64,000 bases of DNA from Amycolatopsis tolypomycina (GTDB taxonomy: Bacteria > Actinomycetota > Actinomycetes > Mycobacteriales > Pseudonocardiaceae). Position numbers and translations under genes: made by a program. The DNA is taken from the NCBI RefSeq assembly GCF_900105945.1, contig NZ_FNSO01000004.1, positions 7,940,001-8,004,000 of the forward strand. Direction: 5' to 3'. Below are positions 43,515 to 51,600 of this stretch, in pieces. Under the pieces are notes generated by a model. That model was not told the DNA's origin. It ran no database searches and saw only the letters and a list, made by a program, of their open reading frames with translations. Numbering within the stretch: position 1 is the stretch's first letter; every line of letters starts with the position of its first letter.

Positions 43515-44620
43515 CCACCATCGACATCGACGCCCTGCTCGACGACCCGGAAAGCCGCGTGATCGTCTGCTGCGGCTCCGGCGGCGTCGGCAAGACGACG
43601 ACCGCCGCGGCGCTGGCCCTGCGCGCGGCCGAGCGCGGCCGCCAGACGGTCGTGCTGACGATCGACCCCGCCCGGCGGCTGGCGCAGGCGCTCGGCCTGC
43701 GCGAACTCGGCAACCACCCGAAGCAGGTGCAGGTCGAGGGCTTCGAGCCCAAGGGCGAGCTGTGGGCGATGATGCTCGACATGCGTCGCACGTTCGACGA
43801 CATGGTGCGCGTGCACGCCGGCCCGGAACGCGCCGAGCAGCTGCTGCAGAACCCCTTCTACCAGACGATTTCCACGTCGTTCTCCGGCACGCAGGAGTAC
43901 ATGGCGATGGAGAAGCTGGGCCAGCTCGCCGCCACCGGCGAGTGGGACCTGATCATCGTGGACACCCCGCCGAGCCGGTCCGCTTTGGACTTCCTGGACG
44001 CGCCGACGCGGCTTTCGAGCGCGCTGGACGGCCGGATGATCCGGCTGCTGACGGCGCCGGCGAAGGCGGGCGGCTGGGGCCTGCGCAAGGTGGTCAACGC
44101 CGGGTTCTCGATGTTCGCCAAGGCGGTGTCGACGATCATCGGAGGCCAGCTGCTGACCGACGCGTCGGCGTTCATGCAGGCCTTCGACAGCATGTTCGGC
44201 GGTTTCCGCGAGCGCGCCCGCAAGACGGCGGAGCTGCTGCGTTCGTCGGGGACGTCGTTCCTGGTCGTGGCCGCGCCCGAGCCGGACGCGCTGCGCGAGG
44301 CGTCCTACTTCGTGGAGCGGCTGTCGGCCGAGTCGATGCCGCTGGCCGGCCTGATCGCGAACCGGACGCACCCGGTGCTGGCGAAGCTGTCCGGCGCGGA
44401 GGCGCTGGCGGCAGCCGAGTCGCTGCAGAGCGCTCCCCTGGCCGAAGCCGTGCTGCGGCTGCACGCCGACCGCGTCCAGCTGGCGGCCCGCGAGGAGCGG
44501 CTGCTGGCGCGCTTCACCCGCGCGCACCCGGAGGTGGCGCTGGCGAAGGTCCCGGCACTGGCCGGCGACGTCCACGACCTCGACGGCCTGCGCGACATCG
44601 GCGTGAAGCTCGCCGGCTGA
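43511..44620 (+). CDS. ArsA/GET3-family ATPase, second of a pair (Rv3680 type)
   Basis: A 369-residue partner ATPase. Walker A is [20 protein letters not shown], followed by [15 protein letters not shown] (the A-type loop typical of GET3-like proteins), [18 protein letters not shown] (switch II) and the helical client-binding region with [23 protein letters not shown] 43511 overlaps the upstream stop by 4 bases, so the two subunits are made in balance. A 33-bp perfect inverted repeat lies downstream between it and the convergent whiB. Confidence 0.9.
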   Translation: MTTIDIDALLDDPESRVIVCCGSGGVGKTTTAAALALRAAERGRQTVVLTIDPARRLAQALGLRELGNHPKQVQVEGFEPKGELWAMMLDMRRTFDDMVRVHAGPERAEQLLQNPFYQTISTSFSGTQEYMAMEKLGQLAATGEWDLIIVDTPPSRSALDFLDAPTRLSSALDGRMIRLLTAPAKAGGWGLRKVVNAGFSMFAKAVSTIIGGQLLTDASAFMQAFDSMFGGFRERARKTAELLRSSGTSFLVVAAPEPDALREASYFVERLSAESMPLAGLIANRTHPVLAKLSGAEALAAAESLQSAPLAEAVLRLHADRVQLAAREERLLARFTRAHPEVALAKVPALAGDVHDLDGLRDIGVKLAG

Positions 44621-44629
44621 AGCTCCCGA

Positions 44630-44693
44630 CCGATGTCATGAACGACTCGTTCATGACATCGGACGCGATGAACGACTCTTTCATGACGTCGGC
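44630..44693. repeat. 33-bp inverted repeat plus a decayed second copy
   Basis: CCGATGTCATGAACGA-c-TCGTTCATGACATCGG (44630-44662) is a perfect 16-bp inverted repeat with a 1-base centre. It is followed by gatgaacgactctttcatgacgtcgg (to about 44693), an imperfect second copy of the same element. It lies between the convergent ends of the ArsA-type gene and whiB and may terminate both. Confidence 0.9.
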
Positions 44694-44750
44694 GGCTGAG
44701 CGGTACGGGCGACGCGGCAGCAGGACCGCGCCGCCCGCAGCCGCTCAGCC
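44694..44750 (-). terminator. Long-range stem at the whiB 3' end
   Basis: GGCTGAGCGG (44694-44703) and CCGCTCAGCC (44741-44750) pair across a 37-base loop that can fold further. It overlaps the whiB stop codon at 44745-44747 and is a possible terminator. Confidence 0.4.
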
Positions 44751-45041
44751 GACCTTCACCCGCTCTGTCGCGTCGCGCTTGGCCGCTTCGAGCAGGTCGG
44801 CCCAGCTCACCACGTCGGGACGGCGGCGCAGCAGTGCCCGCCGTTCCCGCTCGGTCATGCCGCCCCAGACCCCGAAGTTGATGCGGCCGTCGAGTGCTTC
44901 GGCGAGGCATTCCGTGCGGACCGGGCAGCCCATGCAGACGGCTTTCGCCCGGTTCTGCTCCGCACCCCGGACGAACAGGCCGTCCGGATCGGCGTCCCGG
45001 CAGGACGCGTTGATTCGCCAGCTCGACTGGTTGGTTTCCAT
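44745..45041 (-). CDS. whiB4: WhiB-family iron-sulfur regulator (WhiB4 position)
   Basis: A 98-residue WhiB protein. The four cluster ligands are in SCRDADPDGLF, then KAVCMGCPVRTECLAEAL, giving C-x21-C-x2-C-x5-C. The Gly/Trp turn is FGVWGGMTERERRAL, followed by a basic C-terminus. WhiB proteins carry a [4Fe-4S] cluster sensitive to oxygen or nitric oxide and act with the sigma factor. The position beside the ArsA pair and ponA2 matches Rv3681c (WhiB4), a redox regulator in mycobacteria. It is divergent from ponA2. Confidence 0.92.
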   Translation of the reverse strand: METNQSSWRINASCRDADPDGLFVRGAEQNRAKAVCMGCPVRTECLAEALDGRINFGVWGGMTERERRALLRRRPDVVSWADLLEAAKRDATERVKVG

Positions 45042-45386
45042 ACCCCCAGCTCCCTACCCTGGTGATCGACGCACCGGCGGGGATCAGGCACTGCGCGCCC
45101 TGCCCCCGCGAGCGTGTCTCCCTCAGCTCACGTCGGTTACCCGGGCACCTCCCCGGTGCCGGTGCCGCCGTTCGGACCAGGCGAGCTCCCACCCGCGTTG
45201 ATCCATCCGTCGGCTTTTCTTCGTGAGACGTTGACGGACTGTAGGGGCGTTCGGTTCCCCCCGTCGAGACCTAGGATGCCTTCCGTTACCAGATGTCACC
45301 GAAGGGGGTCTGTTTTGTCACTGATTTCACACTGGTGGAGACACGGCGTCACCGGCACCTGATTCACTCCGGGTAGCCTGGCCCTC
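45042..45386. other. whiB-ponA2 divergent promoter region
   Basis: A 345-base region between the starts of whiB (minus) and ponA2 (plus). No small gene or RNA recognised. On the plus strand TAGCCT at 45374-45379 lies 7 bases before the ponA2 GTG, consistent with a leaderless ponA2 transcript. The stretch 45220-45360 is less GC-rich than the surroundings and may hold operators. Confidence 0.5.
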
Positions 45387-47573
45387 GTGCGAAAAGCGGA
45401 TGGTTTGTTCAAGCTCATCGGCCTCTGTCTGCTCGCGGGGGTGCTCGTCGCCGGCATGCTCTTCCCGGTCGTGGGGGCCGCCGGTGTCATGTCCAACCAG
45501 GCCAGCGAGACGGTGGAGAAGACCTCCTCCGACCTCGCGGACATCCCGCCGCCGCTGGTGACGACCGTCACGGACAACTCCGGCAAGCCGATCGCGACCC
45601 TGTACAGCCAGTACCGGCTGCCGATCAACCCGGACCAGATCAACGAGGCCATGAAGTGGGCCCTGGTCTCGGTCGAGGACAAGCGGTTCTACGAGCACCA
45701 CGGCGTCGACTGGCAGGGCACGCTCCGCGCGGCCGTCAGCAACAGCACCGGCGCCGACACCCAGGGCGCCTCGACGCTGACCCAGCAGTACGTCAAGAAC
45801 TACCTGATCAACGTCGTCTACCGCGGCGACACGATCGGCCAGAAGAAGGCCCAGGAGCAGTCGATCGCCCGCAAGCTCAAGGAAGCGCGGATCGCGATCC
45901 AGCTCGAGACGAAGCTGAGCAAGCAGCAGATCCTCGCGGGCTACCTGAACATCGTCGAGTTCTCCCGGCAGATCTACGGCATCGGCGCGGCCGCGCACGC
46001 GTACTTCGACACGACGCCGGAGAAGCTCACCGTGCCGCAGGCCGCGCTGCTGGCCGGCCTGGTCAACAACCCGATCAACAACGACCCGTGGAACCACCCG
46101 GACAAGGCCACCGCGCGCCGCAACCTCGTGCTCGACCGCATGGTGGACAACAAGAAGCTGGCGAAGGCCGACGCGGACCGCTTCAAGGGCGAGCCGCTGG
46201 GCGTGGTCCCGGACTCCCCGAAGAAGCCGCCGGCCAACTGCATCGGCGCGGGCCCGGAGGCCGGGTTCTTCTGCCAGTACGTCGAGGACTACCTCCTCAA
46301 GGCAGGCGGGATGACGAGGGACCAGCTCTACTCCGGCGGCTACACGATCAAGAGCACGCTGGACGAGCGCGCCAACCACGAGGCGAAGGTCTCGGCGGAG
46401 GCACAGGTCAAGAAGACGCAGCCGTACATCGCGAACACATTGTCGCTGGTCAAGCCGGGTAAGGACCGGCACGAGGTGGTGGCGCTTGCGGCGAACCGCG
46501 ACTACGGGCAGAACCAGGACGCCGGGCAAACGACGTACACGCTGCCCGCGGGCGTCTACAACACCGGCGGCGCCGGGTCGACGTTCAAGGTCTTCACCAC
46601 CGCCGCCGCGATGGACAAGGGAATCGTCGGGATCTACTCGCCGATCGACATTCCGGACACCTACGTGTCGCGCGTGTACACCGGCGGCGGCAACAGCTGC
46701 CCGCAGACCGGGCCACCGCTGCGCTCACGCTGGTACTGCGTGGGCAACGCCGGTGACTACAGCAGGCTCGCCTCCGGCGCAACCATCCAGACCGCACTGG
46801 CCACGTCGCCGAACACCGCGTTCGTCGAGCTCGAAGACCGGATCGGCAGCACCGGCCCAGCGATCGACATGGCACACCGCCTGGGGCTGCGCGATACGAT
46901 GGCCAGCAGCGCGGCGGGCCGCACGCCCGACCCGAAGGCGGAGAAGGCCGAGCTGCGCGATCCCCAGAGCAAGTTCTACGGCCCCCAGGGCAACAGCCCC
47001 GGGCTCGGCTCGTTCACCCTCGGGGTGAGCCCGGTCAGCGGGCTGGAGATGGCCAATGTGGCCGCTACCATCCTGTCCGGTGGCGTCTGGTGCCCGCCGA
47101 CACCGATCGCGGGGGTGACCGATCGCAACGGGAAACCGGTGGCGGTCAAGGAAGCCCCGTGCGAGCAGGCGGTGCCGGAAGGCCTGGCGAACACGCTCGC
47201 GATCGGGATGAGCAAGGACGACCAGCCGGGTGGCGGCACCTCGTTCCAGGCCGCCAACGCGGCGGGCTGGACCCGGCCGCTGATCGGCAAGACCGGAACC
47301 ACGCAGGCGAACGTGTCGGCGGCCTTCGTGGGCGGCACCCCGCAGATCGCCGGTGCGGCCATGACGTTCAAGTTCGGCGGGGGCCAGGGCGGTATCTGCG
47401 ACGCCGGCCCCGGCCGGGTCAGCCTCTGCCCCGGCGGCCGTGACGGCAACATCTTCGGTGGACACGCCCCGGCCAGGACCTGGTTCGGAGCGGTGTCGAG
47501 GATCTTGGAAGGCCAGCCGGAAGCGCCGTTGCCGCAGCCGGACCCGAGGTACATGGGCGGCCCCGGCCGCTGA
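45387..47573 (+). CDS. ponA2: Class A penicillin-binding protein PonA2
   Basis: A 728-residue bifunctional peptidoglycan synthase. After one N-terminal membrane helix comes the GT51 transglycosylase domain with catalytic Glu in VSVEDKRFYEHHGVD and GASTLTQQYVKN. The transpeptidase domain has STFK (catalytic Ser in GGAGSTFKVFT), SPN (ATSPNTAFVEL) and KTG (IGKTGTTQANV). It ends shortly after the transpeptidase at PDPRYMGGPGR; no PASTA domain is present, unlike mycobacterial PonA2 (Rv3682), which has one. GTG 45387 follows a -10 element by 7 bases. A strong terminator follows. Confidence 0.94.
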   Translation: MRKADGLFKLIGLCLLAGVLVAGMLFPVVGAAGVMSNQASETVEKTSSDLADIPPPLVTTVTDNSGKPIATLYSQYRLPINPDQINEAMKWALVSVEDKRFYEHHGVDWQGTLRAAVSNSTGADTQGASTLTQQYVKNYLINVVYRGDTIGQKKAQEQSIARKLKEARIAIQLETKLSKQQILAGYLNIVEFSRQIYGIGAAAHAYFDTTPEKLTVPQAALLAGLVNNPINNDPWNHPDKATARRNLVLDRMVDNKKLAKADADRFKGEPLGVVPDSPKKPPANCIGAGPEAGFFCQYVEDYLLKAGGMTRDQLYSGGYTIKSTLDERANHEAKVSAEAQVKKTQPYIANTLSLVKPGKDRHEVVALAANRDYGQNQDAGQTTYTLPAGVYNTGGAGSTFKVFTTAAAMDKGIVGIYSPIDIPDTYVSRVYTGGGNSCPQTGPPLRSRWYCVGNAGDYSRLASGATIQTALATSPNTAFVELEDRIGSTGPAIDMAHRLGLRDTMASSAAGRTPDPKAEKAELRDPQSKFYGPQGNSPGLGSFTLGVSPVSGLEMANVAATILSGGVWCPPTPIAGVTDRNGKPVAVKEAPCEQAVPEGLANTLAIGMSKDDQPGGGTSFQAANAAGWTRPLIGKTGTTQANVSAAFVGGTPQIAGAAMTFKFGGGQGGICDAGPGRVSLCPGGRDGNIFGGHAPARTWFGAVSRILEGQPEAPLPQPDPRYMGGPGR

Positions 47574-47623
47574 CCGGAAAAGCCGAAGGCCCCGCGACAA
47601 CCGCGGGGCCTTCGGCTTTCCGG
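47574..47623 (+). terminator. Terminator after ponA2
   Basis: CCGGAAAAGCCGAAGGCCCCGCG, loop acaac, then the complementary CGCGGGGCCTTCGGCTTTCCGG: 22 pairs with one bulged A, starting right after the stop codon. Confidence 0.9.
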
Positions 47624-47663
47624 TCGGCAGTGCCCGGTCAGCAGTGCCCGGTCAGCAGTGCCC
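47622..47663. repeat. Three 14-bp tandem repeats
   Basis: GGTCGGCAGTGCCC (47622-47635), then GGTCAGCAGTGCCC twice (47636-47649 and 47650-47663). The array overlaps the last codons of the minus-strand secreted protein gene, whose stop lies in the third unit. Confidence 0.85.
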
Positions 47664-48044
47664 GATCGGCGACGCCGGGTCGTGCCCGGTCGCCAGGTAA
47701 TAGCCGGTCACCCACCCGTCGATGGCTACCGGCACGCTGTTCTGGTAGTCGGTGTAAGTACCCGAGTACCAGACGTTGTCGCCGTGAATCGACTCGCCGG
47801 TCGTCCAGCAGTCCAGCGAGAACCAGCTCTGATTGGGAAGCGTGACGATTCGCTGCGACTGGGAATTCGGCTGCGCACGCACGTTGACCGCAGCGATCGT
47901 CAGCGCACACCAGGTGCCATACGTCCCGCCGGGACACGCCTCGACGCTTTCCGCCGACTCGGTCGAGGCCATGGCCACTCCGCCGAAACCGGAGAAAAGA
48001 GCCACGATTGCCCCCACCGTGGACAGTCGCTTGAACACCTTCAT
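47652..48044 (-). CDS. Small secreted SH3-like protein
   Basis: A 130-residue protein with a clear signal peptide (MKVFKRLSTVGAIVALFSGF to AMA) and a mature domain resembling a bacterial SH3 module: LTIAAVNVRAQPNSQSQRIV, SWFSLDCWTTGESIHGDNVWY and VAIDGWVTGYYLATG. Four Cys suggest two disulfides. It lies 50 bases downstream of the immunity-like gene on the same strand, so it may belong to the RHS module, but it could equally be an independent cell-wall-binding protein. ATG 48044 has AGGAGG upstream. Confidence 0.75.
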   Translation of the reverse strand: MKVFKRLSTVGAIVALFSGFGGVAMASTESAESVEACPGGTYGTWCALTIAAVNVRAQPNSQSQRIVTLPNQSWFSLDCWTTGESIHGDNVWYSGTYTDYQNSVPVAIDGWVTGYYLATGHDPASPIGHC

Positions 48045-48094
48045 CGAAACCTCCTGACCGGCCGCCCGAGTGACGGCGACACCGAATCTGCGTG

Positions 48095-48598
48095 TTACGT
48101 CCTGCTCTGGCTCATCGACAACAGCAGTTCGGCGTTGAACCCGTCATCGATTTCCACGTAGGGTTGTTCGCCTTCGTGTTGGGCCCAGAACGTCTGGTTG
48201 CCCACCCACTCGGGGTCGTCGGTGAACGACAGCGACACCGTGATGAGTGCGGTGATCGCCGGCCCGTCCGGTATGGATCGGGCCCGCTCCAGCACGGCGC
48301 GGCTCAGCGCATAAGCGCGGCGGAGCACCAGCGCCGCGCGGTCAGCGCCGCGGGGGAGGTCGAGGTCGTGCACGCCCCGGCCGTTCACCGCCGCTTCGTA
48401 CCCGGTCAGGTCGTCGAACGCGGCGCGCCGGCCCGAATACGACCGGCGCAGGGCCGCCAGGACCCACGCGCCATCAGGTTCCCGGACCCAACCGTCCGTC
48501 AGTATTTCCGCCGCCCCCGGCGGCAGGTCGGCCTCGGTGACGGTGTCCAGCTTCGTCCGCTCGGCGAGTTCGCGCATCGGGCCGGTCATGATGAGCAT
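48095..48598 (-). CDS. Putative immunity protein for the RHS toxin
   Basis: A cytoplasmic protein of up to 167 residues (ATG 48598; 48589 or 48577 possible), with no signal peptide or membrane helix. It is mostly helical with an acidic C-terminal half (HEGEQPYVEIDDGFNAELL). I recognise no family. The argument for immunity is location: it starts 3 bases after the stop of the RHS gene on the same strand, with the size and acidity usual for antidotes of polymorphic toxins. The downstream neighbour is the secreted SH3-like gene. Confidence 0.6.
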   Translation of the reverse strand: MLIMTGPMRELAERTKLDTVTEADLPPGAAEILTDGWVREPDGAWVLAALRRSYSGRRAAFDDLTGYEAAVNGRGVHDLDLPRGADRAALVLRRAYALSRAVLERARSIPDGPAITALITVSLSFTDDPEWVGNQTFWAQHEGEQPYVEIDDGFNAELLLSMSQSRT

Positions 48599-48601
48599 GG
48601 G

Positions 48602-51600
48602 TCAGTTCCCCAGAATCTTGAGGCCCTGCTGAATTCCGCGCTGGAATGCAGGGTCGCTCTTGAGTTGTTGCGCCAGTTTGCTCGGCAGGCCTTCGAACTG
48701 GCCGGTATCAAAATTGTACTGACACTTGGGGATCCGGCCGCTTTGGTCCTGGAAGTGCAGCTGTCCCGGCCGCTGCCCGGGGTTCGGGTTTTCGACGTCG
48801 ATCCGGTACTGGCCCTTGTTCCAGGTCGTCGTGCTCGTCGTCCGGGTGCCGTTCTGCCCGATCATGGGCTTCTTCGGGGCGCTGCCCGAGCTCCCGCCGG
48901 AGCCCCCGCTGGAGCCGCGGCCCGAGTTCGCCGCCGCGTAGAGCCCACCGGCCAAGCCGAGCCCGGCCGCCGCCCCGGCCCCCGCGGCCGCGAGGCCCGC
49001 ACCAGCCCCGACGAGCACGCTTCCGCCGCCGACCACCGCGACGAGGCCGAGACCGCAGGGCTCGGCGACGAAACAGATCCCGGCGCCGAGCACGGCACCC
49101 GCGATCCCGAGGCCGGTCGCCAGGTCACCCCAGAAACTCAGGCCCGTGACATCGGTGAACGTGGTCGGGTTGCCGCCGGCGTACACGTAGGGCTGGCGGG
49201 TCTGCGCCACGAGCGGATCGACGGTCAGGAACTGGGCGGTGGCCGGGTCGTAGTACCTCGCGCGCAGGTACAGGAATCCGGACTCCGCGTCGGTGTACTG
49301 GCCCGCGTACTGCAGGGGCGACGTCAGCGTCCCCGACGCGGTTGCCACGCCGTAGGGGGTGTAGGCGTAGGTCCCACCCACCGTGCCGGTCGCGGTGAGC
49401 AGGCCGACGGTGGAACCGAGCTGGTCGTGCACGAAGAACGCGATCCCGCCGGGCCCGCTCTGCTCGATCGGCAGGCCATCGGGCCCGTAGAGGTAGCTCG
49501 TCGTCCCGTCGGAAAGCAGGCTCGGGACCTCCGCGCCGTCCCAGACGTAGGGAGACGTCACCGACCCCACCGTTTTGGCCATCCGGAGGCCGTCACCGTT
49601 GTACCGGTAGGTCGCCGTGCCGGTGCTCGACGTCAGCCGTCCGGCCTGGTCGTACTCGTACGTCTTCGCTCCCGCCTTCGTGCGGTTGCCGAGTGCGTCG
49701 TAGGAGTACGTCGTGCTCCCGCCCGGTGCGACGGCGCAGGAGGGCGAAGCGACGGTGCCGGCCGGCAGCGTCCAGCAGAGCCGGCCTGCCGGGTCGAACG
49801 CCTGGGTCGCGTTCCCCACCTTCACCGGGTTGTCCGCCGCGTCGTAGGTGAAGGTCGCCGCGCCGGCCGACGCCAGTTGCTCCCGGGGGGTGTAGCCGAA
49901 AGCCTGCGACGGCCCGGAACCGACGGTCTGCGCGGACAGCTGACCGGCGTTGTCCCGGCCGTAGGTGAGCGACAGCACGGTCGTGCTGCCGGTGACGGCG
50001 GTGGTGCCCGTCAGGCTGCTGCGGTCGTCGTAGGTGTTGGTGACCGTGGTGCCGTTCGGGTACGCGGTCGTCCGCACCTTGCCGTTCTTGGTGTACCCGA
50101 ACGTCGTCGTGTTGCCGGCGGTGTCGGTCACCGCGTGCAGCTGCCCGGCATCGTCGTAGGTGCGCACGACCGCCTTGGCCTGGCCCGGATACGTCGTCGT
50201 GATCTCGTTGCCGTTGTCGTCGTACCCGTGGAGCGTCGTGGCACCCGAGCCCTGCTTGGCCGCGACGAGCTCACCGAACGTGTCGTAGGCCCAGGTCGAG
50301 TTCCCGGTGCCGTCGGTCATCGAGATCCGGCGGCCCACGGCGTCGTAGCCGAAGGTCACGTTCGGCGTGATGCCGTCCGAGTACGAAAGGGACGTCGCCC
50401 GGCCGATCGCGTCGTGGACGTAGGTCGTGACGCGCCCGGCTGCGTCGGTCACCGTCTTCGGGCGGCCCGCCGGGTCGTACGAGGTCGTCGCGACACTGTT
50501 GTCGGCGTCGGTCCGGCTCGTCTGCCGCCCCTGCCCGTCGTAGCCGTAACGGGTCACGGCGCCGAGGCCGTCCACGGTGTCGGAGACGGTGCCGTCGGGG
50601 TTGTAGTGCGTGAGCTTGGTCGTGCCGTCGGCCTGGGTCTCCGTCACCAGGTGCCCGTCACCGTCGTAGGCACTGGTGGTGGTCCGGCCGTTTCCGTCCG
50701 TCGCGGACACCACGAGGCCGTCGGCGTCGTAGCCGGCCGAGCTGGCGTGGCCCAGAGGATCGACGGTTCGCGTGCGCCTGCCGTGCGCGTCGTTTTCGTA
50801 GGTCGTGGTTTTCCCCTCGCCGTCCACAACGGACGTCGGGAACCCGCGTGCGGTGTCGTAGCCGTAGCCGGTCCGGTTCCCGTCCGGATCGGTGGACGAA
50901 GTCACGTCGCCGAAGACGTCGAAAGTCCTCGTGGTGGTCTTGCCCATCGGGTCGACCGATCGCGTGCCGTCACCGGGGTGGGCCGCGTCGTCGTAGAAGA
51001 AACCACTGGTGCGAACGGGTTCCGGACCGAAGTTGCCGGTCGTCGATTCGACCACGTTGTTGGCCTTGGTGACGGTCGAGGACGTGAGCACGCGCAGCCC
51101 GCTCACCCCGGCCGGCAGGTGGTCGGCCTGGTCGTAGGTGTTGACCGTGGCGACCCCGTCGGGCGCGATGACCTCGACGAGGTTGCCGGCGTCGTCGTAG
51201 GCGTAGTTCGTCGTGTAGCCCAGGGCGTCCGAGGCCGAGATCCGGTTGCCGTGGTCGTCGTAGGCGAAGGTCTGCACGCCGCCGGCGGGGTCGGTCTGCG
51301 TCGTGACACCCAGCGTGACCGGGTCGTAGGTGTAGGACGAGGTGCCCGCGTCCGGGGTGCCGTAGCCCCGCGTTTCGCTGATCAGCAACCCGCCCTGGTA
51401 GGTCTGCAGGTCCTTGTGCCCGGCCGGATCGGTCACCAGGACCTGCCCGGCGGTGAGCCCGCCGTCGGGGGCGTAGGTGAACTTGGTGGCCCGGCCGTCG
51501 GGATCGGTCTGCACCGTCACGCGTTCGGCCGGGTCATAGGTCATCGACGTCACGGCTGATGCCGGACCGGCGAAGTTACCCGGGGTCCGCATGGAAGTCA

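Noticed and set aside
42507..44620. Arsenic resistance operon
   Set aside because: The ATPases lack the arsenite-binding cysteines, and no arsB, arsC or arsR lies near; the pair is the conserved Rv3679-Rv3680 type.
48092..51559. A 1155-codon plus-strand open frame, and another at 51605-54559
   Set aside because: Both are antisense shadows of the RHS gene; they are Arg/Val/Gly-rich with no domain, an effect of high GC at codon position 3 on the real strand.
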